In this document: positions 1 to 6,530 of the stretch, piece after piece
Layout: every line of letters begins with the position of its first letter
How positions within the stretch are numbered: position 1 is the first letter of the stretch
Assembly (NCBI GenBank): GCA_017379075.1
Contig: JAFNXL010000083.1
Location: 1-47,781 of the forward strand
From: Bacteroidaceae bacterium
Lineage (GTDB): Bacteria > Bacteroidota > Bacteroidia > Bacteroidales > Bacteroidaceae
Length of the DNA: 47,781 nt
Reading direction: 5' to 3'
Notes under the pieces: generated by a model
What the model was told of the DNA's origin: nothing
Databases searched by the model: none
What the model saw: the letters and a program-made list of their open reading frames with translations, nothing else
Program-made: the position numbers and the translations under genes

Positions 1-1
1 C

Positions 2-184
2 CTTTTTGGCAATTTTCTGGGCATGGAAAACGGCATCATATTCAGGTAAAAAACATGGAAAACCACAATTAATTCCCTCTGTCTCGCCATTGTATAGAAT
101 ACCGATTACCAACACATTGCAATTATCTTTCACTCCACTTCCATAATGATTTTCCCGCAACGACAGAACCGCTATGCAATGCAC
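2..184 (-). pseudogene. Partial open frame running off the left edge
   Basis: A minus-strand frame is open from a possible GTG at 184 to the window edge. The stretch from about residue 5 onward (AVLSLRENHYGSGV, then NVLVIGILYNGE) has protein-like composition and no stop. No ATG is in frame near 184, and the frame runs upstream into the TTTGCA repeat, so the true start is unclear. It may be the 5' part of a gene continuing left of the window, or a remnant. I do not recognise the family. Confidence 0.3.
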
Positions 185-190
185 TGAAAA

Positions 191-214
191 TTTGCATTTG
201 CGTTTGCATTTGCA
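191..214. repeat. Four tandem TTTGCA/TTTGCG hexamers
   Basis: TTTGCA, TTTGCG, TTTGCA, TTTGCA run head to tail. The unit resembles the TTTG core of the Bacteroidetes -7 promoter element. It compares with the 8-nt TTTTTGCG array at 5124-5163. Confidence 0.7.
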
Positions 215-433
215 AAAAATGAGCTGATTGATGCCCATCCGCTGCCCCCCCCTTGGAAAGCACAGCCCACATCAAAAATCTTTACACCCCTCCATGCGCA
301 TGGCATGGAAAATATTTCGGCATGGCGAGGCCATAAATTTTCTCTCGCCACGCAAAAAAACAAGGCATTCATCACCGAATCTGCACGTTCCAATAAAATT
401 TTACAAAATAAGCAAAAATAATTCCATTTTTAT

Positions 434-464
434 TTTGTTATTACAAAATAAAGGTGTATCTTTG
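434..464 (+). promoter_or_regulatory. Bacteroidetes-type promoter upstream of the HU gene
   Basis: TTTG at 434-437, a 19-nt spacer and TATCTTTG at 457-464 match the known consensus TTTG-N19-21-TAnnTTTG. Transcription should start near 470. That would give the HU gene a leader of about 400 nt containing two heptamer runs and an inverted-repeat element. Confidence 0.6.
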
Positions 465-496
465 CAGAGGAATTCCAAACAACAAAACAACAACCA

Positions 497-524
497 TTAG
501 CTGTTAGCCATTGGCCATTGGCGA
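497..524. repeat. Heptamer-phased repeat run (4 units)
   Basis: TTAGCTG, TTAGCCA, TTGGCCA and TTGGCGA follow each other with no spacer, each differing from the next by one or two bases. It lies in the presumed HU leader. Confidence 0.7.
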
Positions 525-543
525 AGCAGCAAACACCTCACCA

Positions 544-707
544 ACGTCATCCTGAATTTAGTTCAGGATCTGTCCGCGGAGAAGGAAAAGAAAAGGCTCG
601 CGGTGAGATGCTGAACTAAAGTTAACTTTGTTCAACTTGCTCACGCTCGGCATAGCACAAGCAAGCTTGGCTCTGCTCTCGCTTAACCGCAAATTTCAGC
701 ATGACGT
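544..707. repeat. Inverted-repeat element bounded by ACGTCATSCTGAA arms
   Basis: The left arm at 544-559 (ACGTCATCCTGAATTT) pairs with the reverse complement of 691-707 (ACGTCATGCTGAAATTT) with minor mismatches. Inside are short hairpins such as CTGAA-TTTAG-TTCAG at 552-566. No coding frame is evident. The layout, with terminal inverted repeats and a structured non-coding core of about 160 bp, fits a MITE-like or dispersed palindromic repeat. Only one full copy is visible here. Confidence 0.5.
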
Positions 708-711
708 ATAG

Positions 712-746
712 AAAAGCCAAAAGCTAACAGCCAAAAGCCAAAGTAA
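712..746. repeat. Heptamer-phased repeat run (5 units)
   Basis: AAAAGCC, AAAAGCT, AACAGCC, AAAAGCC and AAAGTAA are contiguous with an exact 7-nt step. Confidence 0.7.
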
Positions 747-828
747 AACAAAAGAGACCAGACACAAGTACATAAGCATCATAAGAGTGCCGGCCAAACT
801 CAAATATGTTCTTTTGTTCTTCTGTCGA

Positions 829-870
829 AAACCCTAAACTTTAAACCATAAACTCTAAACTTTAACAACT
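829..870. repeat. Heptamer-phased repeat run abutting the HU start codon (6 units)
   Basis: AAACCCT, AAACTTT, AAACCAT, AAACTCT, AAACTTT and AACAACT occupy 829-870, and the ATG of the HU gene is at 871. The run therefore forms the whole ribosome-entry region. It holds no Shine-Dalgarno-like purine block, which is normal for Bacteroidetes. Confidence 0.75.
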
Positions 871-1395
871 ATGTCAATCAAAATCAAAGCAATCGAGAGA
901 AATGTGGCCTTTGAGAAAGGCACCGAGAAGTGGGCGTTCGTGATGCAGCCCGAGTTGTACAGCCGCCTGGGTGAGAACAAGGTGGTGCAGGAAGCCGCCC
1001 TGCGAAGCGGCATTGGCAAGGGAGCCATCTCTGCCGCCTGGGAAGCCATCGGCGACGTGATCCGCGCCTGGGCAACCGAGGGTCACAGCGTGGCCGTGCC
1101 CGGACTGGGTACCATGCGCTTCGGCGTGAGAAGCAACTCCGTGGAGAAGGTGGAGGACGTGAACTCCGCACTCATCACCAGCCGACGCGTAATCTTCACC
1201 CCCAGCACCGAAATCAAGCAGGAGCTGGCAAAGACCGCCATCAGCATCACCTGCTACGACCGCAACGGAAACGTCATCAAGCAAGTTACCAGCGACGACG
1301 ACGGCAACGTGGACAACGGCGAGGAGCCCGACCCCACGCCCAGTAATCCAACGCCCTCTGACCCCGACGACGATGAGGGAGGATTGGCGGGGTAA
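871..1395 (+). CDS. HU-like DNA-binding protein (HU-HIG type)
   Basis: 174 aa. Residues about 1-125 read as the HU-HIG version of the HU/IHF fold: a helical N-terminal half (GKGAISAAWEAIGDVIRAWA) followed by the beta-arm region with VPGLGTMRFGVRS. The C-terminal 30 residues are an acidic, proline-rich linker (DPTPSNPTPSDPDDDEGG) that is probably disordered. HU-family proteins bend and compact DNA in the nucleoid; Bacteroidetes carry many such longer paralogues whose particular roles are unknown. The ATG at 871 follows a heptamer repeat directly. A smalltalk micro-gene lies 290 bp downstream, a pairing I know from other Bacteroidales, where an N-acetylmuramoyl-alanine amidase often follows. 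No amidase is present here. Confidence 0.88.
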   Translation: MSIKIKAIERNVAFEKGTEKWAFVMQPELYSRLGENKVVQEAALRSGIGKGAISAAWEAIGDVIRAWATEGHSVAVPGLGTMRFGVRSNSVEKVEDVNSALITSRRVIFTPSTEIKQELAKTAISITCYDRNGNVIKQVTSDDDGNVDNGEEPDPTPSNPTPSDPDDDEGGLAG

Positions 1396-1412
1396 AAAGA
1401 CCCTCCCCCCTG

Positions 1413-1432
1413 CCCCTCCCTCTATGGAGGGG
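1413..1432. other. GC-rich hairpin after the HU gene
   Basis: CCCCTCC at 1413-1419 pairs perfectly with GGAGGGG at 1426-1432 around a 6-nt loop. There is no T-tract, so it is not a clear intrinsic terminator. An inverted partial copy (CTCCCCATAGAGGG) lies at 1561-1574, so the two bracket the 1451-1534 heptamer run. Confidence 0.5.
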
Positions 1433-1450
1433 AGTATATAGCAGTGAGTG

Positions 1451-1534
1451 ATGAGCTATGAGCCAATAGCCAAAAGCTAATAACCAAAAGCCAATAGCCA
1501 ACGTAAACTAAACTAAACACTAACCCTTAACAAA
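1451..1534. repeat. Heptamer-phased repeat run (12 units)
   Basis: From 1451 the sequence can be cut every 7 nt: ATGAGCT, ATGAGCC, AATAGCC, AAAAGCT, AATAACC, AAAAGCC, AATAGCC, then AACGTAA, ACTAAAC, TAAACAC, TAACCCT and TAACAAA. Neighbouring units differ by one to three bases, drifting from GAGC-type to ACCC-type units. It is the longest run in the window. Confidence 0.7.
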
Positions 1535-1616
1535 ATCCTCCTCTTCCCTCAACAAGAGTTCTCCCCATAGAGGGGGCGAACAAGACCTTCAGAGGATTGA
1601 CTAAATGTCAATCTGT

Positions 1617-1650
1617 GTCGCAGTGAGGGGAGCGCAGTCCCCTGCGCGAC
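1617..1650. other. Two-part GC-rich hairpin upstream of the smalltalk gene
   Basis: GTCGC (1617-1621) pairs with GCGAC (1646-1650), and inside it AGGGGA (1626-1631) pairs with TCCCCT (1638-1643). Just before it, ATTGAC (1596-1601) pairs with GTCAAT (1607-1612). The block is non-coding and lies within the 290 bp between the HU and smalltalk genes. Confidence 0.5.
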
Positions 1651-1683
1651 GGAGGGTCTTTAGAGGGGGTCCGTAGTCCATTT

Positions 1684-1785
1684 ATGAGTATGAAAAACAA
1701 AGAAACCTGGAAACTAATCATCCAAACCGTAATCAGTATCCTTTCGGCAATAGCCACCACATTGGGATTGAATTCATGCCTTTGA
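1684..1785 (+). CDS. Smalltalk micro-protein
   Basis: 33 aa: a charged N-terminus (MSMKNKETW), a hydrophobic segment (KLIIQTVISILSAIATTLG) and an ending LNSCL. This is the pattern of the 'smalltalk protein' family annotated next to HU-HIG genes in Bacteroides and Prevotella: a single short membrane-like helix and a late cysteine. Its function is unknown to me. The start could be 1684 or the ATG at 1690. It is shorter than usual gene-calling cut-offs. A heptamer run (TGAGTAA and variants) begins 5 nt after the stop codon. Confidence 0.8.
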   Translation: MSMKNKETWKLIIQTVISILSAIATTLGLNSCL

Positions 1786-1790
1786 GCCTT

Positions 1791-1825
1791 TGAGTAATGA
1801 GTAATGAGCAATGAGTGATGAGCAG
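1791..1825. repeat. Heptamer-phased repeat run (5 units)
   Basis: TGAGTAA, TGAGTAA, TGAGCAA, TGAGTGA and TGAGCAG are contiguous. The same units recur at 1985-1998 (TGAGTGA, TGAGTAA). Confidence 0.7.
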
Positions 1826-1830
1826 AAAAT

Positions 1831-1908
1831 GTAGGGACGTCTGCGTGCAGCGTCCGAAGGACATCATACGTTATGTGAACCCTCGGACGCAGCACGCTAC
1901 GTCCCTAC
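1831..1908. repeat. 78-nt long-stem palindromic element
   Basis: The arm at 1831-1860 and the arm at 1880-1908 are reverse complements over about 29 positions apart from a few mismatches. The outer ten (GTAGGGACGT / ACGTCCCTAC) are perfect, and the inner parts share GCGTGC and CGTCCGA. The 19-nt loop contains no T-tract. It would extrude as a cruciform in DNA or a long hairpin in RNA. This looks like a REP- or MITE-type dispersed element rather than a terminator. Confidence 0.65.
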
Positions 1909-2020
1909 CCGCTCACTTCCCACTACTCAAAAACTCAAAAATCTGTGGTCATCTGTCGCATCGGCGTTATCTGCGTGCAATTATTGAGTGATGAGTAAGC
2001 TGACAGCTAACGCCAAAAAA

Positions 2021-2055
2021 CACAAAAACCCACCTTATTGCGGTGGGTTTTGTGG
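2021..2055. terminator. Intrinsic terminator, probably bidirectional
   Basis: ACCCACC and GGTGGGT pair around a TTATTGC loop, with an A-run on the left and TTTTGTGGTTTT on the right. It lies between the rightward HU/smalltalk unit and the end of the leftward BspA gene, so it can serve both. Confidence 0.8.
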
Positions 2056-2081
2056 TTTTCCATTTTTGCTCATTAGATGGT

Positions 2082-4943
2082 TCACTTTACCACCACCTTG
2101 CGTCCGTTCACAATGTTGATGCCACGGATGGGCTGGTTCAAGCGACGACCGTCTAAAGAATAGATTCCCATGCCTTTGGGCTGCGCATTGTCAATACGGA
2201 TGCCTTCAATTCCGTCGGCGGTTACATTGATGTTGTTATTCAACACGAACATCCTTGTGTTACCGTTGATGGAAATTCCATCTGCGGTTGTGGTGATGTC
2301 CAGGCTTACGGGAGCGTCTGCGAGAACCAGTTTGCCGTTATTGTCCATGGAAGCGAATTTCTTTGCGCCCAGGTTGTACAAGTATGACTTGCCTTCCTCC
2401 CTGAGCACCGTCCAGCAGCTTCCTTTATTCTCCTCGTCCAAAGAGTGGGTGTACTCCACATTTTTCAATGTACCCTCCCCTGCATCGTACACGGTATAGT
2501 TACAGCCCTTGGCATCGGCGATCATATATGCCTTGGCCGACTTTAATTCTTCAGCGTCCATGACCATTTCCTTGATGTGGATGAAATTACCCCAATCACA
2601 GAAAGCATAATCCCAGTATGTGCCCTTAGGAACATACAACTGCGTATGGTTGAACTCATTAATGTCAAAACTTTGTGCATATATATCAGAAGGAGTTCGC
2701 ATTTTTGATACAATCGTTTGAAGTTTTGCACCTAAAAAGGTTTTGCCACCAATACTAGTCAAGCTTGCTGGTAGGCTGATTGAAGTGAGAGAACTGCAAT
2801 AAGAAAAGGAATAGGAGCCAATACTAGTCAAGTTTTCTGGGATATTAATTGAGCCGAGGGAACGGCAACCATAGAAGACATAGTCACCAATACTTGTCAA
2901 GCTTTCTGGGATATTAATTGAGCCGAGAGAACGGCAACCATAGAAGACATAGTCACCAATACTTGTCAAGCTTTCCGGGATGCCGATTGAGGTAAGGGAT
3001 TCGCAATCATAGAAGGCATGGTCTCCAATATTTGTCAAGCTTTCTGGTAGGCTGATTGAAGTGAGAGAACTGCAATAAGAAAAGGAATAGGAGCCAATAC
3101 TTGTCACGCTCGCTGGTATATTAATTGAGGTGAGGGACTCGCAATTAGAAAAGGCATAGTCACCAATACTTGTCACGCTCGCTGGTATATTAATTGAGGT
3201 AAGGGATTCGCATTGAGAGAAGACATAGTCTCCAATATTTGTCAAGCTTTCTGGTAAGCTGATAGAAGTGAGGGAATCGCAATTAGAAAAGGCATTATCG
3301 CCAATACTGGTCACGCTCTCTGGGATATTAATTGAGGTGAATTCACAAGAAGAAAAGGCATAGTCACCAATACTGGTCACGCTCTCTGGGATATTAATTG
3401 AGGTAAGAGAATGGCAACTCCTAAACGCATAGTCACCAATACTTTTCACACCCTCTGGGATGTGGATTGAGGAGAGGGAACTGCAACCATCGAAGGCATT
3501 GTCACCAATCCAGCGCGTACCCTCCTTAATTTGATATGTTTTTAAAGTTTTGTCTTTCGTCGCGACAAGATATGTGTCAGCATAACGTATGCCATCTATT
3601 ACAGGAAGGGAACGGCATTCCCAGAAGGCAGAGTTACCAATACTTGTCACGCTCGCTGGGATATTGATTGAGGCGAGGGAACGGCAATCCCAGAAGGCTC
3701 CGGACCCAATACTTGTCACACCCTCTGGAATGTTGATTGAGGCAAGAGATCTGCAGTTCTCGAAGGCATGGGTACCAATCCAGCGCGTACCCTCCTTAAT
3801 TTGGTATGTTGTTAAAGTTTTGTCTGTCGTCGCGACAAGATATGTGCCAGCATAACGTATACCATCTATTACAGGAAGGGAACGGCAACCATAGAAAACA
3901 CAATCGCCAATACTTGTCATACTCTCTGGGATGTTGACCAAGGTAAGGGAGCTACAATTTTCGAAGGTTCTTTCTCCAATATTTGTCACGCTCTCTGGTA
4001 AGTTGATTGAAGTGAGAGAGCTGCAATTGTAGAAAGCATAGTCGCCAATACTTGTCACGCTTTCTGGGATGTTGATCGAGGCGAGAGAACTGCAGCCACG
4101 GAAGGCTTCGCTACCAATACTTGTCACACTCGCTGGGATGTTAATCGAGGTAAGGGAATAGCAACCATTGAAGACATTGTCACCAATATTTTCCACGCTC
4201 TCTGGTATATTAATTGAGGTGAGGCGAGAGCAATCCCGAAAGGCAGAGTTGCCAATACTTGTCACGCTCTCTGGGATGTTGACTGAGGTGAGGCTACAGC
4301 ACATGAAGGCTGCGACACCAATACTCATCACACTCGTTGGTATGTCGATTAAGGTGAGACCGCAACCATAGAAAACACAATCGCCAATACTTGTCACGCT
4401 CTCTGGTAAGTTGATTGAAGTGAGAGAGCCGCAACTGTAGAAAGCATAGTCGCCAATACCTGTCACACTCTTAGGTATATTGATTGAGGTGAGACCGCAA
4501 TCCCGAAAGGCTTCGCTACCAATACTTGTTACACTCGCTGGGATGTTAATCGAGGCGAGGGAACTGCAACCATAGAAGACCCCTTTACCAATATTTTCCA
4601 CGCTCTCTGGTATATTAATTGAGGTGAGGCGAGCGCAATCCCGAAAGGCATATTCGCCTATGGTTGTCACGCTCTCTGGGATGTAGATTGAAGTCAAGTA
4701 TTTACATTCATTAAAGGCTTTTTTCCCAATACAAGTAACAGAATATTCTATTCCGTCCCATGTTACCTTTTGTGGAATAATTATTGTACCATCATAACCA
4801 TAGAATGTGTCTTCACAAACCTCAACCTTAAACTCCGTATCAGAGATAATGTTGTATCCAATATCGTCAACATAAAAATCCTGTGCCATTGCTCCCGTAA
4901 CGCTGAGCGTCAGAAAGCAAATTAAAAATAAAAGTCTTCTCAT
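2082..4943 (-). CDS. BspA-like leucine-rich repeat surface protein
   Basis: 953 aa. A signal peptide (residues 1-20, cleaved after AMAQ) is followed by a short lead-in (FYVDDIGYNI) and about thirty LRR_5/BspA units of roughly 23 residues (consensus SLTSINIPESVTSIGDYAF plus a Cys-containing step) from about residue 65 to 760. The array ends in a capping motif (LYVPKGTYWDYAFCDW). Two near-copies of an insert starting LPVIDGIRYA interrupt the array. The last 30 residues (GIYSLDGRRLNQPIRGINIV, then a basic end) are the short C-terminal sorting-like segment common on Prevotella exported proteins. Known BspA proteins bind host matrix components or other bacteria; that role is inferred here. The gene stands alone, with porV in the same direction 384 bp upstream. 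Confidence 0.9.
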   Translation of the reverse strand: MRRLLFLICFLTLSVTGAMAQDFYVDDIGYNIISDTEFKVEVCEDTFYGYDGTIIIPQKVTWDGIEYSVTCIGKKAFNECKYLTSIYIPESVTTIGEYAFRDCARLTSINIPESVENIGKGVFYGCSSLASINIPASVTSIGSEAFRDCGLTSINIPKSVTGIGDYAFYSCGSLTSINLPESVTSIGDCVFYGCGLTLIDIPTSVMSIGVAAFMCCSLTSVNIPESVTSIGNSAFRDCSRLTSINIPESVENIGDNVFNGCYSLTSINIPASVTSIGSEAFRGCSSLASINIPESVTSIGDYAFYNCSSLTSINLPESVTNIGERTFENCSSLTLVNIPESMTSIGDCVFYGCRSLPVIDGIRYAGTYLVATTDKTLTTYQIKEGTRWIGTHAFENCRSLASINIPEGVTSIGSGAFWDCRSLASINIPASVTSIGNSAFWECRSLPVIDGIRYADTYLVATKDKTLKTYQIKEGTRWIGDNAFDGCSSLSSIHIPEGVKSIGDYAFRSCHSLTSINIPESVTSIGDYAFSSCEFTSINIPESVTSIGDNAFSNCDSLTSISLPESLTNIGDYVFSQCESLTSINIPASVTSIGDYAFSNCESLTSINIPASVTSIGSYSFSYCSSLTSISLPESLTNIGDHAFYDCESLTSIGIPESLTSIGDYVFYGCRSLGSINIPESLTSIGDYVFYGCRSLGSINIPENLTSIGSYSFSYCSSLTSISLPASLTSIGGKTFLGAKLQTIVSKMRTPSDIYAQSFDINEFNHTQLYVPKGTYWDYAFCDWGNFIHIKEMVMDAEELKSAKAYMIADAKGCNYTVYDAGEGTLKNVEYTHSLDEENKGSCWTVLREEGKSYLYNLGAKKFASMDNNGKLVLADAPVSLDITTTADGISINGNTRMFVLNNNINVTADGIEGIRIDNAQPKGMGIYSLDGRRLNQPIRGINIVNGRKVVVK

Positions 4944-5123
4944 GATTACGTCTGTTAATGTTAATTATTTTATTTATTGCCATACAAAATTACAAATTTA
5001 ATCTGTGAAAACGCCCCTAAAAACGTACATTTTTAACCCTTTTACAAAGAAATGCAATGGTTCTGCAAAGGTACACAAATCCTATCCTACTGATTGTCTG
5101 TGTGTTATAAATAATATTTTGTA

Positions 5124-5163
5124 TTTTTGCGTTTTTGCGTTTTTGCGTTTTTGCATTTTTGCA
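5124..5163. repeat. Five tandem TTTTTGCG/TTTTTGCA octamers
   Basis: Five 8-nt units (TTTTTGCG three times, TTTTTGCA twice) lie between the bspA-like start and the porV terminator. The first is preceded by TA, making TATTTTTG at 5122-5129, a match to the -7 box on the plus strand with no plus-strand gene following. On the minus strand a possible bspA-like -7 box (TACCTTTG) reads at 5073-5066. I see nothing else in the 384-bp gap. Confidence 0.7.
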
Positions 5164-5244
5164 AATGCGAAACTGCTCTCGTTCGGCAATTGAAACAAGT
5201 TTCATTGCGCTCACTTACTCGCAGCTTTGCATCATCAACATAAT

Positions 5245-5292
5245 ATAAAAAAAGGAGGGACAACACGGCTCGGAAGCGGCATTGTCCCCCAC
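5245..5292 (-). terminator. Terminator of the FAH-porU-porV operon
   Basis: On the minus strand GGGACAA and TTGTCCC form the base of a hairpin of about 32 nt, followed by CTCC and a run of seven T. It lies about 35 bp past the porV stop codon. Confidence 0.75.
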
Positions 5293-5326
5293 TTTATGAG
5301 GGTTGTGCTGAAAAATCAGTTTTCCT

Positions 5327-6487
5327 TTATCTTCTGCGACCAAAGAGGTCCTTCATGCCGTCGAGGTCGAAGCCCAGGGTGAAGCGCATGGTCTGGTCCA
5401 GGGGGTTCGTCTGGCTGGTGCTGAAGACATAGGCGGCATCCACGGTGAAGACACTCATGCGGAAGCCGGCTCCCACGGTGAAGTACTTGCGGTTACCCTT
5501 GTTGGCGGCTTCGTGGTGGTATCCGGCACGCATCATGAAGCGGTCGTTGTAGGTGTACTCGCAACCCAGGCTCCACTGGATTTCCTCCAGCTCTTCCTTG
5601 AAGCCGTTGGGGGCGTCGTGGAAGCTCTTGAAGATTCCGGCAATGGGCGAAATGTCGTAATACTCGCGCTGTACGCGGTCTTCATAGTCGTTGTCGGCCT
5701 CGTCGTCCATCTGCTTGGGATAAGTGGGCACAAGGAGTTTGTTGAGGTCGGCAGCCACGCTGAACTTGTTGTACTCGTTGAAGGGGACGGTGAAGTTGGC
5801 TCCCAAACGCAGGTTGGTGGGGATGAACTCGCTGTTGTCATCTCCTCCGAAGGATATCTTGCTACCGATGTTGCTGATGTTGAGACCCCATCCGAAGCTG
5901 CACTCGCGGTTGCCTGCCATGAGATAGCCCAGACGGTAGAGGGCGATGTCGGCGGCAAAGGCCTTTCCGGCGCTGCTCTCGGCGGTGTAGTCGTACTTGA
6001 TGTCGGAATAGATGAAGCGCATGTTCACGGCCATGGAGAAGCGTTCGCTGAGCATTCGGCTATAGCCCACATCCACGGCCATCTCGTAGGGATTGATGGT
6101 CATGTCGTCCATTCCGCTCAGATAGACCTCGCCCAGGCTGAAGAAGCGCAGCGAGCCGTGGATGGCGGAATAGTCGCCAATGCGGTAGAAGCCAACGAGG
6201 TCGGCCAGATTGATGTCATTGACCAGCTTGCGCAGCCAGGGGGTGTAGCTGACGGCGGCTCCGGCACGGGCTATGTTGAAGGGGTACTTGGCGGGATTCC
6301 AGAACTGGGAGTTCACATCGGCCTCGGTAGCGGCTCCGGTGTCGCCCATGGCTCCTCCTCGGGCATCCGGGGCGATGGAAAGGCTGGTCACACTGGTGTT
6401 CACGGGGTTGAACATATTCTGCTTGTCCTGGGCATGGAGTGCATGGGCGGAGAGCAGGAGCAGCAGGGCTGCAAGGATTCGGTTCAT
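5327..6487 (-). CDS. porV: PorV, type IX secretion outer-membrane shuttle protein
   Basis: 386 aa from the ATG at 6487, where the signal peptide (MNRILAALLLLLSAHALHAQ) begins; an ATG at 6505 adds six polar residues. PorV (LptO) is a FadL-like 14-strand outer-membrane barrel that collects cargo from the SprA translocon and hands it to the PorU sortase. The mature start carries the family pattern NTSVTSLSIAPDARGGAMGDTGAA, read here in two parts (NTSVTSLSIAPDARGG and AMGDTGAA), and NSQFWNPAKYPF. Alternating barrel-type strands follow to the C-terminal GFDLDG. It follows porU by 43 bp and precedes a strong terminator, so it is the last gene of the operon. Confidence 0.9.
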   Translation of the reverse strand: MNRILAALLLLLSAHALHAQDKQNMFNPVNTSVTSLSIAPDARGGAMGDTGAATEADVNSQFWNPAKYPFNIARAGAAVSYTPWLRKLVNDINLADLVGFYRIGDYSAIHGSLRFFSLGEVYLSGMDDMTINPYEMAVDVGYSRMLSERFSMAVNMRFIYSDIKYDYTAESSAGKAFAADIALYRLGYLMAGNRECSFGWGLNISNIGSKISFGGDDNSEFIPTNLRLGANFTVPFNEYNKFSVAADLNKLLVPTYPKQMDDEADNDYEDRVQREYYDISPIAGIFKSFHDAPNGFKEELEEIQWSLGCEYTYNDRFMMRAGYHHEAANKGNRKYFTVGAGFRMSVFTVDAAYVFSTSQTNPLDQTMRFTLGFDLDGMKDLFGRRR

Positions 6488-6530
6488 CTTATTGTTGTAT
6501 TGCATATAGGGTAAGAACTGACATGAGGGG

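Noticed and set aside
829-842. AAACCCT units resembling plant telomere repeats
   Set aside because: Only one exact unit is present in a run of varied heptamers; the likeness is coincidental.
2754-4700. Regular 69-bp repeats suggesting a CRISPR array
   Set aside because: They are in frame, have no unique spacers of constant size and encode LRR_5 units.
5513-6514. 333-codon plus-strand frame opposite porV
   Set aside because: Same antisense artefact: low-complexity Val/Gly/His composition and full overlap with a clear PorV gene.
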